Shown here: in pieces, positions 37,386 through 48,645 of the stretch
Layout: the number at the start of each line of letters is the position of its first letter
Numbering within the stretch: position 1 is the stretch's first letter
Assembly: GCF_030160715.1 (NCBI RefSeq)
Contig: NZ_BSOW01000030.1
Location: 1-64,000, forward strand
Reading direction: 5' to 3'
Length of the DNA: 64,000 nt
From: Bradyrhizobium iriomotense
GTDB taxonomy: Bacteria; Pseudomonadota; Alphaproteobacteria; Rhizobiales; Xanthobacteraceae
Position numbers and translations under genes: made by a program
The notes under the pieces: model-generated
Told to the model about the DNA's origin: nothing
Databases searched by the model: none
The model's input: only the letters and a program-made list of their open reading frames with translations

Positions 37386-38287
37386 CTATCGACCTTGCCG
37401 CGGTAAACAAATCATATCGCGGCAAGGTCGTTGTCAACGGGGTGACATTCACTGTTGCGGCGGGAGAGTGCTTCGGATTGCTCGGACCGAATGGCGCTGG
37501 CAAAAGCACGATTGTGCGTATGATCCTCGGCATGGTTCCGCCGGATGCCGGCAAGATTACCGTGCTCGGCAAGCAAGTACCGGCTCACGCTCGCTTGGCG
37601 CGTGCAGGTGTGGGCGTAGTCCCGCAGTTTGACAATCTTGAGAACGAGTTCACCGTCCGCGAGAACTTGCTGGTGTTCGGGCGTTATTTCAGCATGAGCG
37701 CGCGTGAAATCGAGGCAGTCATTCCATCATTGCTCGAATTTGCACGTCTTGGAAGCAAAGCGGATGCGCGCGTTGCTGAGTTATCCGGCGGCATGAAGCG
37801 GCGGCTGGTGCTGGCACGTGCGCTGATCAATGATCCGCAACTGCTCGTTATGGACGAGCCGACGACTGGTCTCGATCCGCATGCCCGTCATCTGATCTGG
37901 GAACGACTGCGCTCGTTACTTGCGCGCGGCAAGACTATCCTGCTGACGACTCACTTTATGGAAGAGGCAGAGCGGTTGTGCGATAGGCTGTGCGTACTTG
38001 AAGAAGGACGCAAGATCGCTGAAGGCGAGCCTCACACGCTAATCAACGAGCAAATTGGCTGCGATGTCATGGAGATCTATGGCGGCAATCCACACGAATC
38101 CATTGAACTGATCAGGCCTTACGCGCAGCGCATTGAACAGAGCGGCGAGACCATCTTTTGCTATGCCCCGGATCTGGACCAAGTGCGGAAGCAGTTGCGA
38201 GGGCGTGCGGGTTTGCGCCTTCTGGAGCGTCCGGCGAATCTCGAAGATGTGTTCTTGCGCCTTACCGGACGCGAGATAGAGATATGA
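37373..38287 (+). CDS. nodI: Nod factor export ATP-binding protein NodI
   Basis: NodI is the ATPase of the NodIJ exporter of lipo-chitooligosaccharides. The 304-aa protein shows Walker A ([11 protein letters not shown], about residues 40-50), the signature [15 protein letters not shown], Walker [17 protein letters not shown] and the switch His in [13 protein letters not shown]. Its start overlaps nodU and its stop overlaps the nodJ start (ATGA). Confidence 0.96.
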   Translation: MSSVAIDLAAVNKSYRGKVVVNGVTFTVAAGECFGLLGPNGAGKSTIVRMILGMVPPDAGKITVLGKQVPAHARLARAGVGVVPQFDNLENEFTVRENLLVFGRYFSMSAREIEAVIPSLLEFARLGSKADARVAELSGGMKRRLVLARALINDPQLLVMDEPTTGLDPHARHLIWERLRSLLARGKTILLTTHFMEEAERLCDRLCVLEEGRKIAEGEPHTLINEQIGCDVMEIYGGNPHESIELIRPYAQRIEQSGETIFCYAPDLDQVRKQLRGRAGLRLLERPANLEDVFLRLTGREIEI

Positions 38288-39075
38288 TGAGAATGACTTA
38301 CGGCGCCGCCATGCCCGCCAACGCGCGTAACTGGCTCGCGGTATGGCGTCGCAATTATTTGGCCTGGAGGAAGGTCGCGCTAGCATCGCTTCTCGGCAAT
38401 CTTGCCGATCCGATGACGAATCTACTTGGTCTTGGCTTTGGCCTCGGCCTAATCGTCGGCCGTGTAAATGGGACTTCCTATATCGATTTTCTGGTGGGAG
38501 GGATGGTCGCGACCAGCGCGATGACTTCGGCGAGCTTCGAAACAATTTACGCAACGTTCGCCCGCATGCACACTCAACGGACCTGGGAAGCAATGCTGTG
38601 TACACAGCTGACGCTCGGCGACATTTTGCTCGGTGAGGTGGCGTGGGCAGCCAGCAAGGCCCTGCTGGCCGGCACAGGAATTACAATCGTTGCCGCGGGC
38701 CTGGGTTATGCGGCGTGGCCATCCATGCTCTATGCGCTACCCGCAATCGCCCTCACGGGATTCGTCTTTGCAAGCTTGGCGATGGTCATCGTATCACTCG
38801 CGCCCAGCTACGACTACTTCGTGTTCTACCAGACGCTAGTCCTTACACCCATGGTGTTCCTCTGCGGCGCAGTGTTCCCGATCACACAGTTGCCCGCCGC
38901 CTTCCAGCTCGTAGCCGCCTTGTTGCCCCTGGAGCATTCGATTGAGCTCATTCGCCCGGCGATGCTTGGCCGGCCAGTCGGCAGCGTCGGCACACATATT
39001 GGCGCACTCTGCATTTACGCGGTGGTGCCGTTCTTGTTGTCGGTTGCGCTGCTTCTCCGACGCCTGATGCGCTAA
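38284..39075 (+). CDS. nodJ: Nod factor export permease NodJ
   Basis: NodJ is the ABC-2 type membrane partner of NodI. The 263-aa protein has an N-terminal cytoplasmic segment ([19 protein letters not shown]) and about six membrane segments, with [20 protein letters not shown] and [19 protein letters not shown] as family landmarks. ATG 38284 is chosen because it overlaps the nodI stop and matches NodJ length; the frame is open upstream inside nodI. Confidence 0.95.
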   Translation: MMRMTYGAAMPANARNWLAVWRRNYLAWRKVALASLLGNLADPMTNLLGLGFGLGLIVGRVNGTSYIDFLVGGMVATSAMTSASFETIYATFARMHTQRTWEAMLCTQLTLGDILLGEVAWAASKALLAGTGITIVAAGLGYAAWPSMLYALPAIALTGFVFASLAMVIVSLAPSYDYFVFYQTLVLTPMVFLCGAVFPITQLPAAFQLVAALLPLEHSIELIRPAMLGRPVGSVGTHIGALCIYAVVPFLLSVALLLRRLMR

Positions 39076-39238
39076 GAGGCCGCGGTGGAAGATTTGACCA
39101 ACGCACGGCCCATGGTTTGGAGATCCGTGAAGCCTGCAAGGTCTCGTGTGCCGGTGTTGTCGGGCTGGTGTATGCAGCGGCGAGTGGCTGAGAGGCCGCT
39201 GGTGACAATTGAGCCTTTTACAATCAATGGAGAGTGAG

Positions 39239-41287
39239 ATGCTGTGTCTCGGCGTGAGCGGCGGACTAGACAAGGTTTATGAATGTCGACCCGAGCTTCC
39301 AAGCACATTCCTTCACGATGGCGCAGCTGTGCTCGTGCGCGACGGACGTGTTATCGCGGCCGTTGAAGAAGAGCGCCTCAATCGGGTCAAGCATTCTAAC
39401 AAATTTCCAAGCCACGCGATCCAATACTGCCTCGAAGCGGCAGGTGTTCAACTGAGCGACGTCGATCGCATCGCGTTCTATGCAACCGAAGCCTACTGCA
39501 ATACGATGCTCGAGCGCCTGTTCGTTTCGCAGCCGTCCAACGCTATTCCGATGGATGCCAGGCTTTTGCTGCGAACGATGCTGACTCAGGAGTTCAGCGC
39601 CGAGGTTGATCCGTCCCGTATCTCATTCGTAAGTCACCACCAGGCGCACGCGGTAAGCGCATTCGCAATGTCCGGATTCGAGAAAAGTCTGGTCCTTGCA
39701 ATCGATGGCGGCGGTGAGTTTCTCTCCGGCCTCGTTGCTATCGGAGCTGGAAGCGAGGTTAATCAACTCCAGAGCTTCCCGGAAAGCAACTCTTTGGGGC
39801 TGTTTTATCTCGAGACGATACGATACCTCGGCTATAGCTTGTTCGACGAGTACAAGGTCATGGGCCTTGCCCCGTACGGGGACCCCGTTCCTTATCGCAA
39901 GCTGTTCGAGGAGTTCTACGAACTGGGCGATAACGGCGGCTACCGGCTCTATCTGGATCGCATCGGTCCGACGCTGGTCCGCAATATTCAGGTTCGGCGG
40001 AAGGGAATGCCATTCACTCAGCAGCACCGCGATGTCAGTGCTTCATTGCAGGAAGCGCTCGAACGGATCGTGTTTCACATACTTCGGCATTATCGAGAAG
40101 CCACGGGCATGACGCGGCTGTGCTTGGCTGGCGGAGTAGCTCACAACTGCACCGTGAATGGTAAGCTGGCGTATTCAGGGCTCTTCGAAGATATCTTCGT
40201 GCAGCCTGCGGCGCACGATGCCGGTTGCGCGTTAGGCGCTGCACTGATGGCCTCTCATGAGATTGGTCAGTCCGCGCCGCGCGAGCGGCTCCAGGAGGTC
40301 TATTGGGGGCCCAATGTCGGGACCGAACATGCCGTGGAGCAGGAACTGACTGCATGGGCCGGGCACCTCGATATTGAACGCAGTGATGACGTGGCGGGCA
40401 GGGCGGCCGATTGGATGGCAAACGGCGCAGTCATCGGCTGGGTGCAGGGTCGATCGGAGTTCGGACCACGTGCGCTCGGCAACCGCAGTATTCTCGCCGA
40501 CCCGCGACCTGCAGCCAACAAGGATCGCATAAACGCGATGGTCAAGAAGCGCGAGGGCTATCGGCCGTTCGCGCCCTCCGTGCTGGAGGAGGACGCCCCC
40601 GAATATTTCGATCTCCCGGCTGGCTTAAGGGAGTTTCCATTCATGAACTTCGTAGTTCGCGTGCATGATTCAAAGCGCGACTTGCTGGGAGCGATTACGC
40701 ACGTCGATGGCACTGCACGGCTGCAGACAGTGTCCCGCAAGTCAAATCCAAGCTACTGGGGCCTTATCGATGAGTTCAAGAAGCGGACGGGCATTCCAGT
40801 TCTGCTCAATACCTCCTTCAACAATAATGCCGAACCGATCGTGGATTCGGTTGCAGACGCCGTCGCCACATTTCTGACGACCGAGCTCGATGCTCTTGTG
40901 GTCGGGCCGTTTCTTGTCAGAAAGCGAGCTGTAACGCTTGACGATTGGACTTCGCTCGCGGTTTCATTGCCACCTTATACATCCTTGTATTGCGTTCGCG
41001 CTCACACAGTGCGAGATCGGCAAGAGACGGTATGCGAGGTCCGCACCACGTTTTCAGGCGGTGGCGCAGTGCGTATCTCAGATGAGTTGTTCGATCTGCT
41101 GATGCAGGTCAAGGGCGAAGCCGTCCTCCGTGACCTCTTCGATTCTATGGTATTGGACCACACGAAGCGTGAGGCTCTCGTCGAAGAACTGAGGGACCTG
41201 TGGGAGCAGCGCCGGGTTCGCCTACATCCGCCCTCAGGCGCTATTCACTTGAAGAGTGCTTCCCATCAAATGACGGAACTAGCGTAA
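39239..41287 (+). CDS. nolO: Nod factor 3-O/4-O-carbamoyltransferase NolO
   Basis: NolO carbamoylates O-3 or O-4 of the non-reducing sugar. The 682-aa protein is a longer NodU relative: MLCLGVSGGLDKVYECRPEL, FLHDGAAVLVRDGRVIAAVE, SLGLFYLETIRYLGYSLFDEYKVM, CLAGGVAHNCTVNGKL, and GRSEFGPRALGNRSILADPR. The ATG at 39239 has GGAG six bases before it; an in-frame ATG at 39209 or 39227 is less likely. The extra C-terminal 100 residues are helical. The nolM and nolN ORFs found before nolO in some strains are not visible in the 163-base gap after nodJ. Confidence 0.94.
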   Translation: MLCLGVSGGLDKVYECRPELPSTFLHDGAAVLVRDGRVIAAVEEERLNRVKHSNKFPSHAIQYCLEAAGVQLSDVDRIAFYATEAYCNTMLERLFVSQPSNAIPMDARLLLRTMLTQEFSAEVDPSRISFVSHHQAHAVSAFAMSGFEKSLVLAIDGGGEFLSGLVAIGAGSEVNQLQSFPESNSLGLFYLETIRYLGYSLFDEYKVMGLAPYGDPVPYRKLFEEFYELGDNGGYRLYLDRIGPTLVRNIQVRRKGMPFTQQHRDVSASLQEALERIVFHILRHYREATGMTRLCLAGGVAHNCTVNGKLAYSGLFEDIFVQPAAHDAGCALGAALMASHEIGQSAPRERLQEVYWGPNVGTEHAVEQELTAWAGHLDIERSDDVAGRAADWMANGAVIGWVQGRSEFGPRALGNRSILADPRPAANKDRINAMVKKREGYRPFAPSVLEEDAPEYFDLPAGLREFPFMNFVVRVHDSKRDLLGAITHVDGTARLQTVSRKSNPSYWGLIDEFKKRTGIPVLLNTSFNNNAEPIVDSVADAVATFLTTELDALVVGPFLVRKRAVTLDDWTSLAVSLPPYTSLYCVRAHTVRDRQETVCEVRTTFSGGGAVRISDELFDLLMQVKGEAVLRDLFDSMVLDHTKREALVEELRDLWEQRRVRLHPPSGAIHLKSASHQMTELA

Positions 41288-41547
41288 GCGCGCTCACCAT
41301 GGTTGGGTCGAATCTCTCAACATGAGTGCGAGGCCCGGGAGGAGAGCGTACTCCGGTGATAGCGCTCCTATGCAAGGGAGCCGATGGACCTGCTCAATGT
41401 TGTGTCGAGCACCATCGTTCAAGCGGGTAGTCACTCGGCCCAAGCGGCTGATCAGGAGTTGCCGGACCGTGAAGCATGGCGACGGGCTTGGGCTAAAGTG
41501 TGCGCGCCTGCTGATCGATCCGGTGCGTTGCGGCGAGGAAAATTTAA

Positions 41548-42546
41548 ATGCTTGGTGATGAGGTTAGGAAGGAAAGGTTCGTCGTTTCTCGGCGGCGCAC
41601 TGGTCTCGGTGATTGCCTGTGGTCGCTCGCGGCAGCCTGGCAGTACGCAAAGCGGACAGGCCGTACATTGGTCATCGATTGGCGGGGCTCTTGCTATCTC
41701 GGTCAACCCTTCACCAATGCGTTTCGGGTATTCTTCGAACACATTGATGAGATCGGCGGCGTACGTGTGATCTGCGATGATCAGGTCAACAATCTCTCAC
41801 TTCCCGGACCATTCTTTCCAACGTGGTGGAATCGGCCATCGATCGATTGCGTTTATCGACCAGATGACCAGATCTTCCGAGAACGCGACGAGCTGAGGCA
41901 GCTTTTCGAGTCCGAGGACGATACTGACGCGAATACTGTGGTGTGCGATGCGTGTTTGATGTGGGCTTGTGATCAGGACGCCGAGCGACAGATATTTCGC
42001 GGCATCAAACTGCGGTCTGAAATTCAAGCTCGGATCAACGCGATATATCAAGAATACTTTGAGGGGTGCAGCGTCGTCGGCGTTCATGTTCGACACGGCA
42101 ATGGCGAAAATATCATGGCGCACAGGCCCTACTGGGCCGATCCGGAGGTTGCCTTGCGGCAGGTGTGCACTGCCATCCAAAAGGCCAAAGCTCTGCCCCA
42201 TGCAAAGCCCGTGAAGGTCTTCTTGTGCACGGATAGCCCGAAGGTTCTGGATCTGGTCTCGGTCAAGTTTCCTGACCTCTTTACTATCTCAAAGCGCTTT
42301 CAAGCGGATCAAGCCGGCCCGTTACACAGTGCCGAGCTGGGGGCGGACGGCGGATCTTCGGCTCTTATCGAGATGTACCTTCTCGGACGATGCGATACCG
42401 TAGTTCGGTTTCCCCCGACCAGCGCCTTTACGCGCTATGCTCGACTTGTCGCGCCGCGCATTATTGAGTTCGATTTGAATGATCCGACGCGTTTAATCCT
42501 GATTGAAGATCCACCTAAACGTCACCCGATCTCAAAAACCGCATAA
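41548..42546 (+). CDS. nodZ: Nod factor alpha-1,6-fucosyltransferase NodZ
   Basis: NodZ adds fucose to O-6 of the reducing-end sugar. The 332-aa protein has the GDP-fucose-binding motif VVGVHVRHGNGENIM, an early SRRRTGLGDCLWSLAAAW, and the C-terminal SSALIEMYLLGRCDTVVRFP plus TSAFTRYARL, as in FUT8-type enzymes. It starts about 260 bases after nolO on the same strand and closes the operon. Fucose added here is the probable substrate of the NoeI-like methyltransferase at 7590. Confidence 0.95.
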   Translation: MLGDEVRKERFVVSRRRTGLGDCLWSLAAAWQYAKRTGRTLVIDWRGSCYLGQPFTNAFRVFFEHIDEIGGVRVICDDQVNNLSLPGPFFPTWWNRPSIDCVYRPDDQIFRERDELRQLFESEDDTDANTVVCDACLMWACDQDAERQIFRGIKLRSEIQARINAIYQEYFEGCSVVGVHVRHGNGENIMAHRPYWADPEVALRQVCTAIQKAKALPHAKPVKVFLCTDSPKVLDLVSVKFPDLFTISKRFQADQAGPLHSAELGADGGSSALIEMYLLGRCDTVVRFPPTSAFTRYARLVAPRIIEFDLNDPTRLILIEDPPKRHPISKTA

Positions 42547-43877
42547 CGCATAATCACGCCGATCATGCGACGACTTTGGATGCTCCCTCGGGGCCCAGTG
42601 TATTTGCCGAGGCTCAAGCAGCGCGGCGCCCGCGCGGCAGAGTGCCTGGCTTCGAAATGAGTTCCGCCGATCAGATCAGACCCCCCGCTTTGGGCAGCGG
42701 CTAAAGTGCTTCCCGCGAAGCGGTGTCGATAGCCGGGTGGGCAGACTTACGTCTTCGCGTCGGCCAACGGCCTTGTTGGTGATTGGCCAAGGGGCCCTGG
42801 AGGTCGAGTGCGTCTCTAGAGCACATCATCGAAGTCAAGAAGGCGCCAGCCGCTGGAACGACATGTCGCTTGCGGAACGGCTAGCCGATAAATCTGACCT
42901 ATGAGCTGGCTGCATCTGGTTTGCAATGCCGGCCGGTGTGCGCCGAGGCAATGAACACCTCCCCGCTTGATGTGCGTGCCCGTAAGTGGACTGCGGTGCT
43001 CGCTGCCTATGGATGGCTGTAAGACGTCGGGTTGCCCCGAAGCCGCGCAGCCTCCTTTCCTACGCGTTGAAGAACTGTGCCACCAATTCAAGGAGCGCGT
43101 TCGCGGACGTGATGTTCGTCGGCTAGCTCAGAAATTGTCCGCCTTCGGATGCATTGAAGGGTTTCGGACAAACAAGACACCACTGTTGCGGTTGCACCAG
43201 CGCAAAAAGATACCGGCGCACATGTCCGCCGGCGCGATTTCGCGAGTTAGAAGAGGAGCGGATACACGCCACTTACCGCCGTCCGAAAGGACACGCGCCT
43301 GATGTCCGGAAGGGGGCTAAGCCGTTTGCGCGCGTGACAATGCGTCGCATCGTGCTGGCGCTTTGTGTATCCGACTGGTCCAAATCCTGCATCAACCTAC
43401 GCGTGGGTGAATGGACAACGACAAAAGAAGGAAAGATCCCGTTCATTTATCGACGTGTCGAACGATGGCGCACTCCGGCGTCACTGTCGGAAATGGACGT
43501 TAACGTCCGTTTCACGTTGCCGAGACTGTATGCAGAGTGCAGCGCGTTTGCACGGCATCCAATCGACCGCAGAATATCACGACCCTCACTGCAGATACTG
43601 GGTGCCTTAATAAGGGGAAAAGCGGATCTAGTCCTCGAGTGAGAACCAAGGTCACGCTAGATGACGATCCTTGACGTGGAACAGATGTGATCGGATGCGC
43701 CCACATAGGAGAAATCTGTGCTCATTTTTGCTAAATGGACGCCGGTTGTGTTCGAAAGAGTTTCCGCTCAATTGTTTGAAGGAACGTGACGCGAATGAAA
43801 GCCCCTTCTTTATCGTCGTGCCATGAAAAAGTGCTATATCTTAGCGCCATCAGAATGAGCGCGAGATCGAGCGTGAG
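42547..43877. other. gap between nodZ and nifA; no fixR
   Basis: Two overlapping ORFs (42967-43302, with FLRVEELCHQFKERVRGRDV, and 43154-43642) may be fragments of decayed genes, but no family is recognised. The fixR gene that precedes nifA in other Bradyrhizobium is not present in any frame. A degenerate -24/-12 (TGTGCTCATTTTTGCT, ends at about 43733) lacks the GG. Confidence 0.45.
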
Positions 43878-45689
43878 ATGCAAGACGATGTTTCGAAGTG
43901 CCAACTAACTGCACAGAGCAAGGGCGGCGTCGACGTTGTCGGGGTGCAGATTGATTCCGAATACGAGTGGCAAGGCCCGGAAGCCGGATCGAACCTTCCC
44001 GTGGTCCTGCCATTGAACGAGATCGCGCTCAGAGGAGTGTTCGAAATATCGAACATGCTCGCTAGCCCGTCGCGGCTCGAAGTCGCGTTGGCAAGTGTTA
44101 TCGATTTGCTGCAGTCCTCTTTGCAGATGCGGCATGGTGTCGTGTCTCTCCTGGCAGACGATGACGTGCCCGAGATTGCAGTCGGCGCTGGCTGGAGCGA
44201 AGGAAGCGATGAGCGCTACCGTATGCGCCTGCCGCAAAAGGCGATTGATGAGATCGTGACGACGGGCATGCCGTTCGTCGCTGAAGACATCGCCAAGCAT
44301 CCGGCCTTTAGCGCAGCTGACATGGACGTTCTCGGCGTATCCGATCACATGCGATTGTCGTTCATCGGGGTTCCGATCAGCGTCGATGGAAAGGTAGTTG
44401 GCACACTATCCATTGAGCGTGTGCCAGACCTGGACTCGATGTTCCCGCTCGATTCCGATGTCCGGCTACTCACCATGATCGCCAACCTGATTGGGCAGGC
44501 GGTGAAGCTCCATCGCTTGGTCGCGCGTGACCGCAAACGCCTCATGGCGGAGAGCTATCGATGGCAGAAGGAACTGCTTGAATTCAAGCAGCCAGCGCGA
44601 GAGCGTAAGAAGGTTCACATCGATGGTATTATCGGTACCAGCCCGGCGTTGCGCGGACTGCTCGACAAGATCGCGGTGGTAGCCAAGTCGAATGCGACGG
44701 TCCTTTTGCGAGGTGAATCAGGCACCGGCAAGGAGCTGGTTGCCAAGGCAATTCACGAGCTATCCCCGCGTGCCAAGCGGCCGTTCATCAAAATGAACTG
44801 CGCAGCGCTGCCGGAAACTGTGCTGGAATCCGAATTGTTCGGGCATGAAAAAGGAGCCTTTACCGGGGCCCTTAATTCGCGCAAAGGGCGCTTCGAGCTT
44901 GCCGACAAGGGAACGCTGTTTCTGGACGAGATTGGCGAGATATCAGGCTCGTTTCAAGCAAAGTTGCTGCGGGTTCTTCAGGAGCAAGAGTTCGAACGGG
45001 TCGGTAGTGGCCATACCATGAAAGTTGACGTCCGAGTGATCGCTGCAACCAACAAGGACCTGGAAGGGGCGGTGTCAAAAAACGAGTTTCGCGCCGACCT
45101 CTACTATCGTATTAGCGTAGTTCCATTGCTTTTGCCGCCGCTGCGCGAAAGGCGCAGCGACATTCCGCTGCTTGCCACTGAGTTTCTCAAAAACTTCAAC
45201 AGCGAGAACAGTCGTACACTAACGTTCGATCCGGGTGCTGTGGACGTGCTGATGAATTGCGGGTTTCCGGGCAATGTTCGTGAACTCGAGAATTGCGTTC
45301 AGCGGACTGCAACACTGGCGCCGGGGCCATTCATTGTCAGGAACGATTTTGCTTGCTGTCATGGTCAGTGCCTTTCCGCCCTGCTATGGAAAAGCGGATT
45401 GGATGAAGCGAAGCCGCGGTCCCCGCTGATCGGTGAGCTATCGCCCGAGCCAGCGACGCTAATCTTCGACGCAGCCGCGCCGGTTGCGGTCCTGGCTCCG
45501 CCTGTCCTGGCCGAGCCGGTTGCTGGTACCATCTCGAGCGGTGCGAAGCTGACGGATCGGGAGCGCCTCATTGCTGCCATGGAGAAGACTGGCTGGGTGC
45601 AGGCAAAGGCGGCGCGCCTACTCGGACTAACGCCGCGCCAAATCGGCTACGCGCTGAGGAAATACGGCATCGAAATTAAGCGCCTGTGA
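43878..45689 (+). CDS. nifA: nitrogen fixation regulator NifA
   Basis: NifA is the sigma-54 activator of nif and fix genes. The 603-aa protein has an N-terminal GAF domain (about 60-205), an AAA+ domain with Walker A GESGTGKE (about 279), the sigma-54 contact loop GAFTGA (about 326) and Walker [10 protein letters not shown], and a Fis-type HTH at the end ([20 protein letters not shown]). The interdomain linker carries CCHGQC, a C-x4-C pair (about 492-497), the mark of rhizobial oxygen-sensitive NifA. It should act on the site at 1512 in front of fixA-dctA. The short linker after the cysteines is alanine- and proline-rich. Confidence 0.96.
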   Translation: MQDDVSKCQLTAQSKGGVDVVGVQIDSEYEWQGPEAGSNLPVVLPLNEIALRGVFEISNMLASPSRLEVALASVIDLLQSSLQMRHGVVSLLADDDVPEIAVGAGWSEGSDERYRMRLPQKAIDEIVTTGMPFVAEDIAKHPAFSAADMDVLGVSDHMRLSFIGVPISVDGKVVGTLSIERVPDLDSMFPLDSDVRLLTMIANLIGQAVKLHRLVARDRKRLMAESYRWQKELLEFKQPARERKKVHIDGIIGTSPALRGLLDKIAVVAKSNATVLLRGESGTGKELVAKAIHELSPRAKRPFIKMNCAALPETVLESELFGHEKGAFTGALNSRKGRFELADKGTLFLDEIGEISGSFQAKLLRVLQEQEFERVGSGHTMKVDVRVIAATNKDLEGAVSKNEFRADLYYRISVVPLLLPPLRERRSDIPLLATEFLKNFNSENSRTLTFDPGAVDVLMNCGFPGNVRELENCVQRTATLAPGPFIVRNDFACCHGQCLSALLWKSGLDEAKPRSPLIGELSPEPATLIFDAAAPVAVLAPPVLAEPVAGTISSGAKLTDRERLIAAMEKTGWVQAKAARLLGLTPRQIGYALRKYGIEIKRL

Positions 45690-45800
45690 GTGGCTGCTGA
45701 ACTTACTTAGGATGTGAGTTTGTCGGCCCGCGAAACCAACGGCAGTGATCGTAGATCTTACCCACCTTCAAGAGCGCCGAAAGACCATGGCAGTTGGGAC

Positions 45801-46061
45801 TTACGACCGACTTCCCGGGCTTCCGGGCTGCCGTCCAAGTTCGGTACGCAGATTCCATATCGCGTTGTTTGCCAGATGGAGCACATTTTTCTCACCCGTT
45901 TCTAATGAACGTTCCAGGTGGACCCGCAGCCGAGCGCGGAGCAATGCCTCCGCATTATGGGTCAGGAACGGGTCTTTCTCCACAAAGCGCCATGACTTCT
46001 CAAATGCCACGCTCACCAGAACGTCAAATGCATGCTGCTGTTGAGGAGAAGGGTGATCCAT
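45801..46061 (-). CDS. hypothetical protein, 86 aa, convergent to nifA
   Basis: The protein begins MDHPSPQQQHAFDVLVSVAF and is mostly helical: EKSWRFVEKDPFLTHNAEALLR, then ARLRVHLERSLETGEKNVLHLANNAIW. Composition and length argue for a real gene. It has no membrane segment. It converges on nifA, 112 bases from the nifA stop. No recognised family; it may be a small regulator-like helical bundle. Confidence 0.55.
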   Translation of the reverse strand: MDHPSPQQQHAFDVLVSVAFEKSWRFVEKDPFLTHNAEALLRARLRVHLERSLETGEKNVLHLANNAIWNLRTELGRQPGSPGSRS

Positions 46062-46899
46062 GAATGGAAACTCCAGTAGAATATCCTTTCAGCAACGGCA
46101 CGCTGCTGGCCAGAAGTGGGACGTTTAGAGCTGGCGCTGGAACGCGTCGCGAAGCAGTCGCAGTCATTCATCCCATTGAATGCATGTCGATGCGTCGATC
46201 AAGCCTATACAGGCGCTTGTTGAAGCCATGATGACTACTGCCGTTTGGAGCGCTTGTATTTAACGAAATTCGATATTTTAGTACACTCCAATAGTAAGAT
46301 TGACGCGTCAAATCACGGATCGAATCTATCTGTGCGCGGGGACAGCCGTGGCCGTCGTCCCATTCGCGAGGCGGCGCGGTAGCTGTGTATAGACTGAGCT
46401 GTTCTCTCGCCCACTTCAATGACGACTCCGCGCAACGCCTCGAATCCGGACCGGTCGAGAGGCCCAAGGATCTCTGCCCGGGCGCGGTTACGGTTGGCGA
46501 GCCGAAGCGACGTCAGTGTGTGGAACGCATACACGCCTAGAAATGGACAGTTGTTGTGAAAGAGCGTATTCCAACCCGGTCGGTGATCTGCCGTCGGATG
46601 GTGTTGCCGGCAAACTCGGAAAGCCTTAGATTGTTGACAAGGGTGCGGCGACTGTCTCGATACTATAAGAGTCGGCATAGTTTTAGATGCGACGGGGACT
46701 GGGGCGCTACAACATTTCAAACGCGTCGTAGAGATCAGCTGACAGTAAGACAATCGAGGTAGCACAATACGTCCATCGGAATGAGCTCTGGTGAGCTTCT
46801 TTGTCGACGACGCAAGCTGAATTGGATCTTGCGAAAACTTCGCGGACAACGGTGGCACCCACCTGTAATTGTGCCAGAGAGCGATTCCGAGCGATCGTT
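46062..46899. other. no supported gene
   Basis: Overlapping ORFs without coding character. A GG-N10-GC pair at 46111 is on both strands by symmetry and is not convincing. Confidence 0.45.
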
Positions 46900-47820
46900 C
46901 TAATTTGGTGGAGTCCCATTACGGCGCACGATCACTTTTGCGGCGTTGTGCCGTGCTCCGATCGCTTGGTCTTCAGTCATGAAACCGGCTTGGATCAAGT
47001 TGTCCAGCACCATGTTGGCGCGAGCATGAGCGGCAGTCAGGTCGATCTGAGGGGCATATCTTGTCGGAGCGTTGATCAGGCCGACCAGCATCGCAGCTTC
47101 AGCGAGGGTCACATCGCGAGCAGGCTTATTGAAGTAAAAACGCGCCGCACCGTCGACACCGAGGGTATCGCCGCCCATATCGACACAGTTGAGATAAAGT
47201 CTCAAGATTTCATCTTTGGTCAGATTCCATTCTAGCCAGACTGCGAGCAGTACCTGTTTGATTTTGTGTCCGATGCTGGGCTCGGTATCCAAAAGCAGTG
47301 TCCGTGCGAGTTGCTGGGTGATTGTGGAGCCGTCCTGGTGGGTGCCCTTCTGCGCCCCTACTAGCAGGACGTGGAGAGTGCCAGGGAAATCGATGTCGAG
47401 ATGGTTGTAAAATTGGCGGTCCTCGGTTGCGAGCGTGGCCTTGATCAGCGCGTCGGGAAAGTCCCCAAGAGGGATCGGTACGCCATGGCCAATCGGCCCG
47501 CCGAGCCGGTTGAGCAAGCACACCGTGACATCGGAAACCTTTAGGCAATCCTCTTGCAAGGGGGGGCGAGTAGTCGAGATCGCAAACGCCAGCAACAGGA
47601 GCAATCCGCAGAAAGCGAAGGTCAGGGCTTCGGAAACGGGTTCGAGAAGGAGCCAGCGCTGCCGCCGGCCCAGAGAGATGCCATCTAGAAACCTCGAGTA
47701 ACGGTAATATAATTCCCGCAACTCTCTCGCGTAGGACAGTAGGGCGGGTCCAAAGGACAGCTCGCGAGCCGACAAGCAGTGCCGGATGGTGGACGTCTTT
47801 GGTGGAATAATCTGAATCAC
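46900..47820 (-). CDS. GT51 peptidoglycan transglycosylase
   Basis: This 306-aa protein has an N-terminal cytoplasmic region, a membrane segment (ALTFAFCGLLLLLAFAIS, about residues 64-81) and a periplasmic transglycosylase domain. Motifs are ATEDRQFYNHLDIDFPGTLH (catalytic Glu), DGSTITQQLARTLLLDTE, WLEWNLTKDEILRLYLNCVD and FYFNKPARDVTLAEAAMLVG. There is no transpeptidase domain, so it resembles monofunctional MtgA rather than a full PBP1. It polymerises lipid II into glycan strands. A second, island-borne copy may matter for bacteroid cell-wall remodelling, which is inference. Confidence 0.88.
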   Translation of the reverse strand: MIQIIPPKTSTIRHCLSARELSFGPALLSYARELRELYYRYSRFLDGISLGRRQRWLLLEPVSEALTFAFCGLLLLLAFAISTTRPPLQEDCLKVSDVTVCLLNRLGGPIGHGVPIPLGDFPDALIKATLATEDRQFYNHLDIDFPGTLHVLLVGAQKGTHQDGSTITQQLARTLLLDTEPSIGHKIKQVLLAVWLEWNLTKDEILRLYLNCVDMGGDTLGVDGAARFYFNKPARDVTLAEAAMLVGLINAPTRYAPQIDLTAAHARANMVLDNLIQAGFMTEDQAIGARHNAAKVIVRRNGTPPN

Positions 47821-48645
47821 GTGGATCTTTCAGGTTTACGTACACGGGCCTGAGCGGCGGGCGACCAGGCGTCTTTCGGAAGCGCTGCGGCAAAGCTTAA
47901 GGAGTTGCATACCTCAGCGGGATGCTGTTTCCATTTGGCGCGGGAGGCAGAGGCCTGCGCGAGGTTGAGATACGCGGTCGGTGATCTGCTGCGTCCAAGG
48001 GCGCTTTCGCCCGAATGCGCCCCGGTCGACAAAGTCCGATTCTGTAAATGTCATACCAGCTATTCGGGCAAAGATAGTTCGAACGACGGTGACCGAGAGC
48101 GGGATTGCACGTCGGTCTTAACTTCGGCTCGCATGTTCGATAGAACCGCGGAAAGCGGAGCGAAACGTTCGCAGGAGCTCATCTTTGCAAATGTCGGGTT
48201 GTCCGAATTGATCGATCGCGGTCGCAGCCGTTGGTGCCCACTGAAGAGTTGCGGTGCGTCTATTTCATTGCTCGCCGTATCTCGTGAAGCATATCGAAAC
48301 AGATGATGTTCTGACCAAGCATCGATGCTCCCGCTGTCTGATGTGAATTCTGCCTTCTAAATCGGCAAGCAGGCTCGCCCGCCAACATAGGGGGCAAGTG
48401 TGGCGCCTTCGCGCGCTTGCTGAAGCGACAAATCGGCAACACCTGACATCCATCGCAAAGTGCGTCAACTTTTGTCCCGAAAATTCGACGAGCGACGTGT
48501 TGCCGACAGCTTCAGCCGATCTGGTCCGTGGGAAGGTGCTTCGTTGGAGCGTGCATTCGCCGATGATTCGCATCGGCACGCGCGGATGAAGCGCATGAAC
48601 GCAGCGGCACAGGAAGCGTTGCGCGTACCCCCAAGATGCCGATCG
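47821..48645. other. no supported gene
   Basis: Several ORFs on both strands overlap each other without ribosome binding sites. I see nothing to name. Confidence 0.45.

Noticed and set aside
43718-43733. Sigma-54-like element before nifA
   Set aside because: GG is replaced by GT and no NifA or RegR-type site could be identified.
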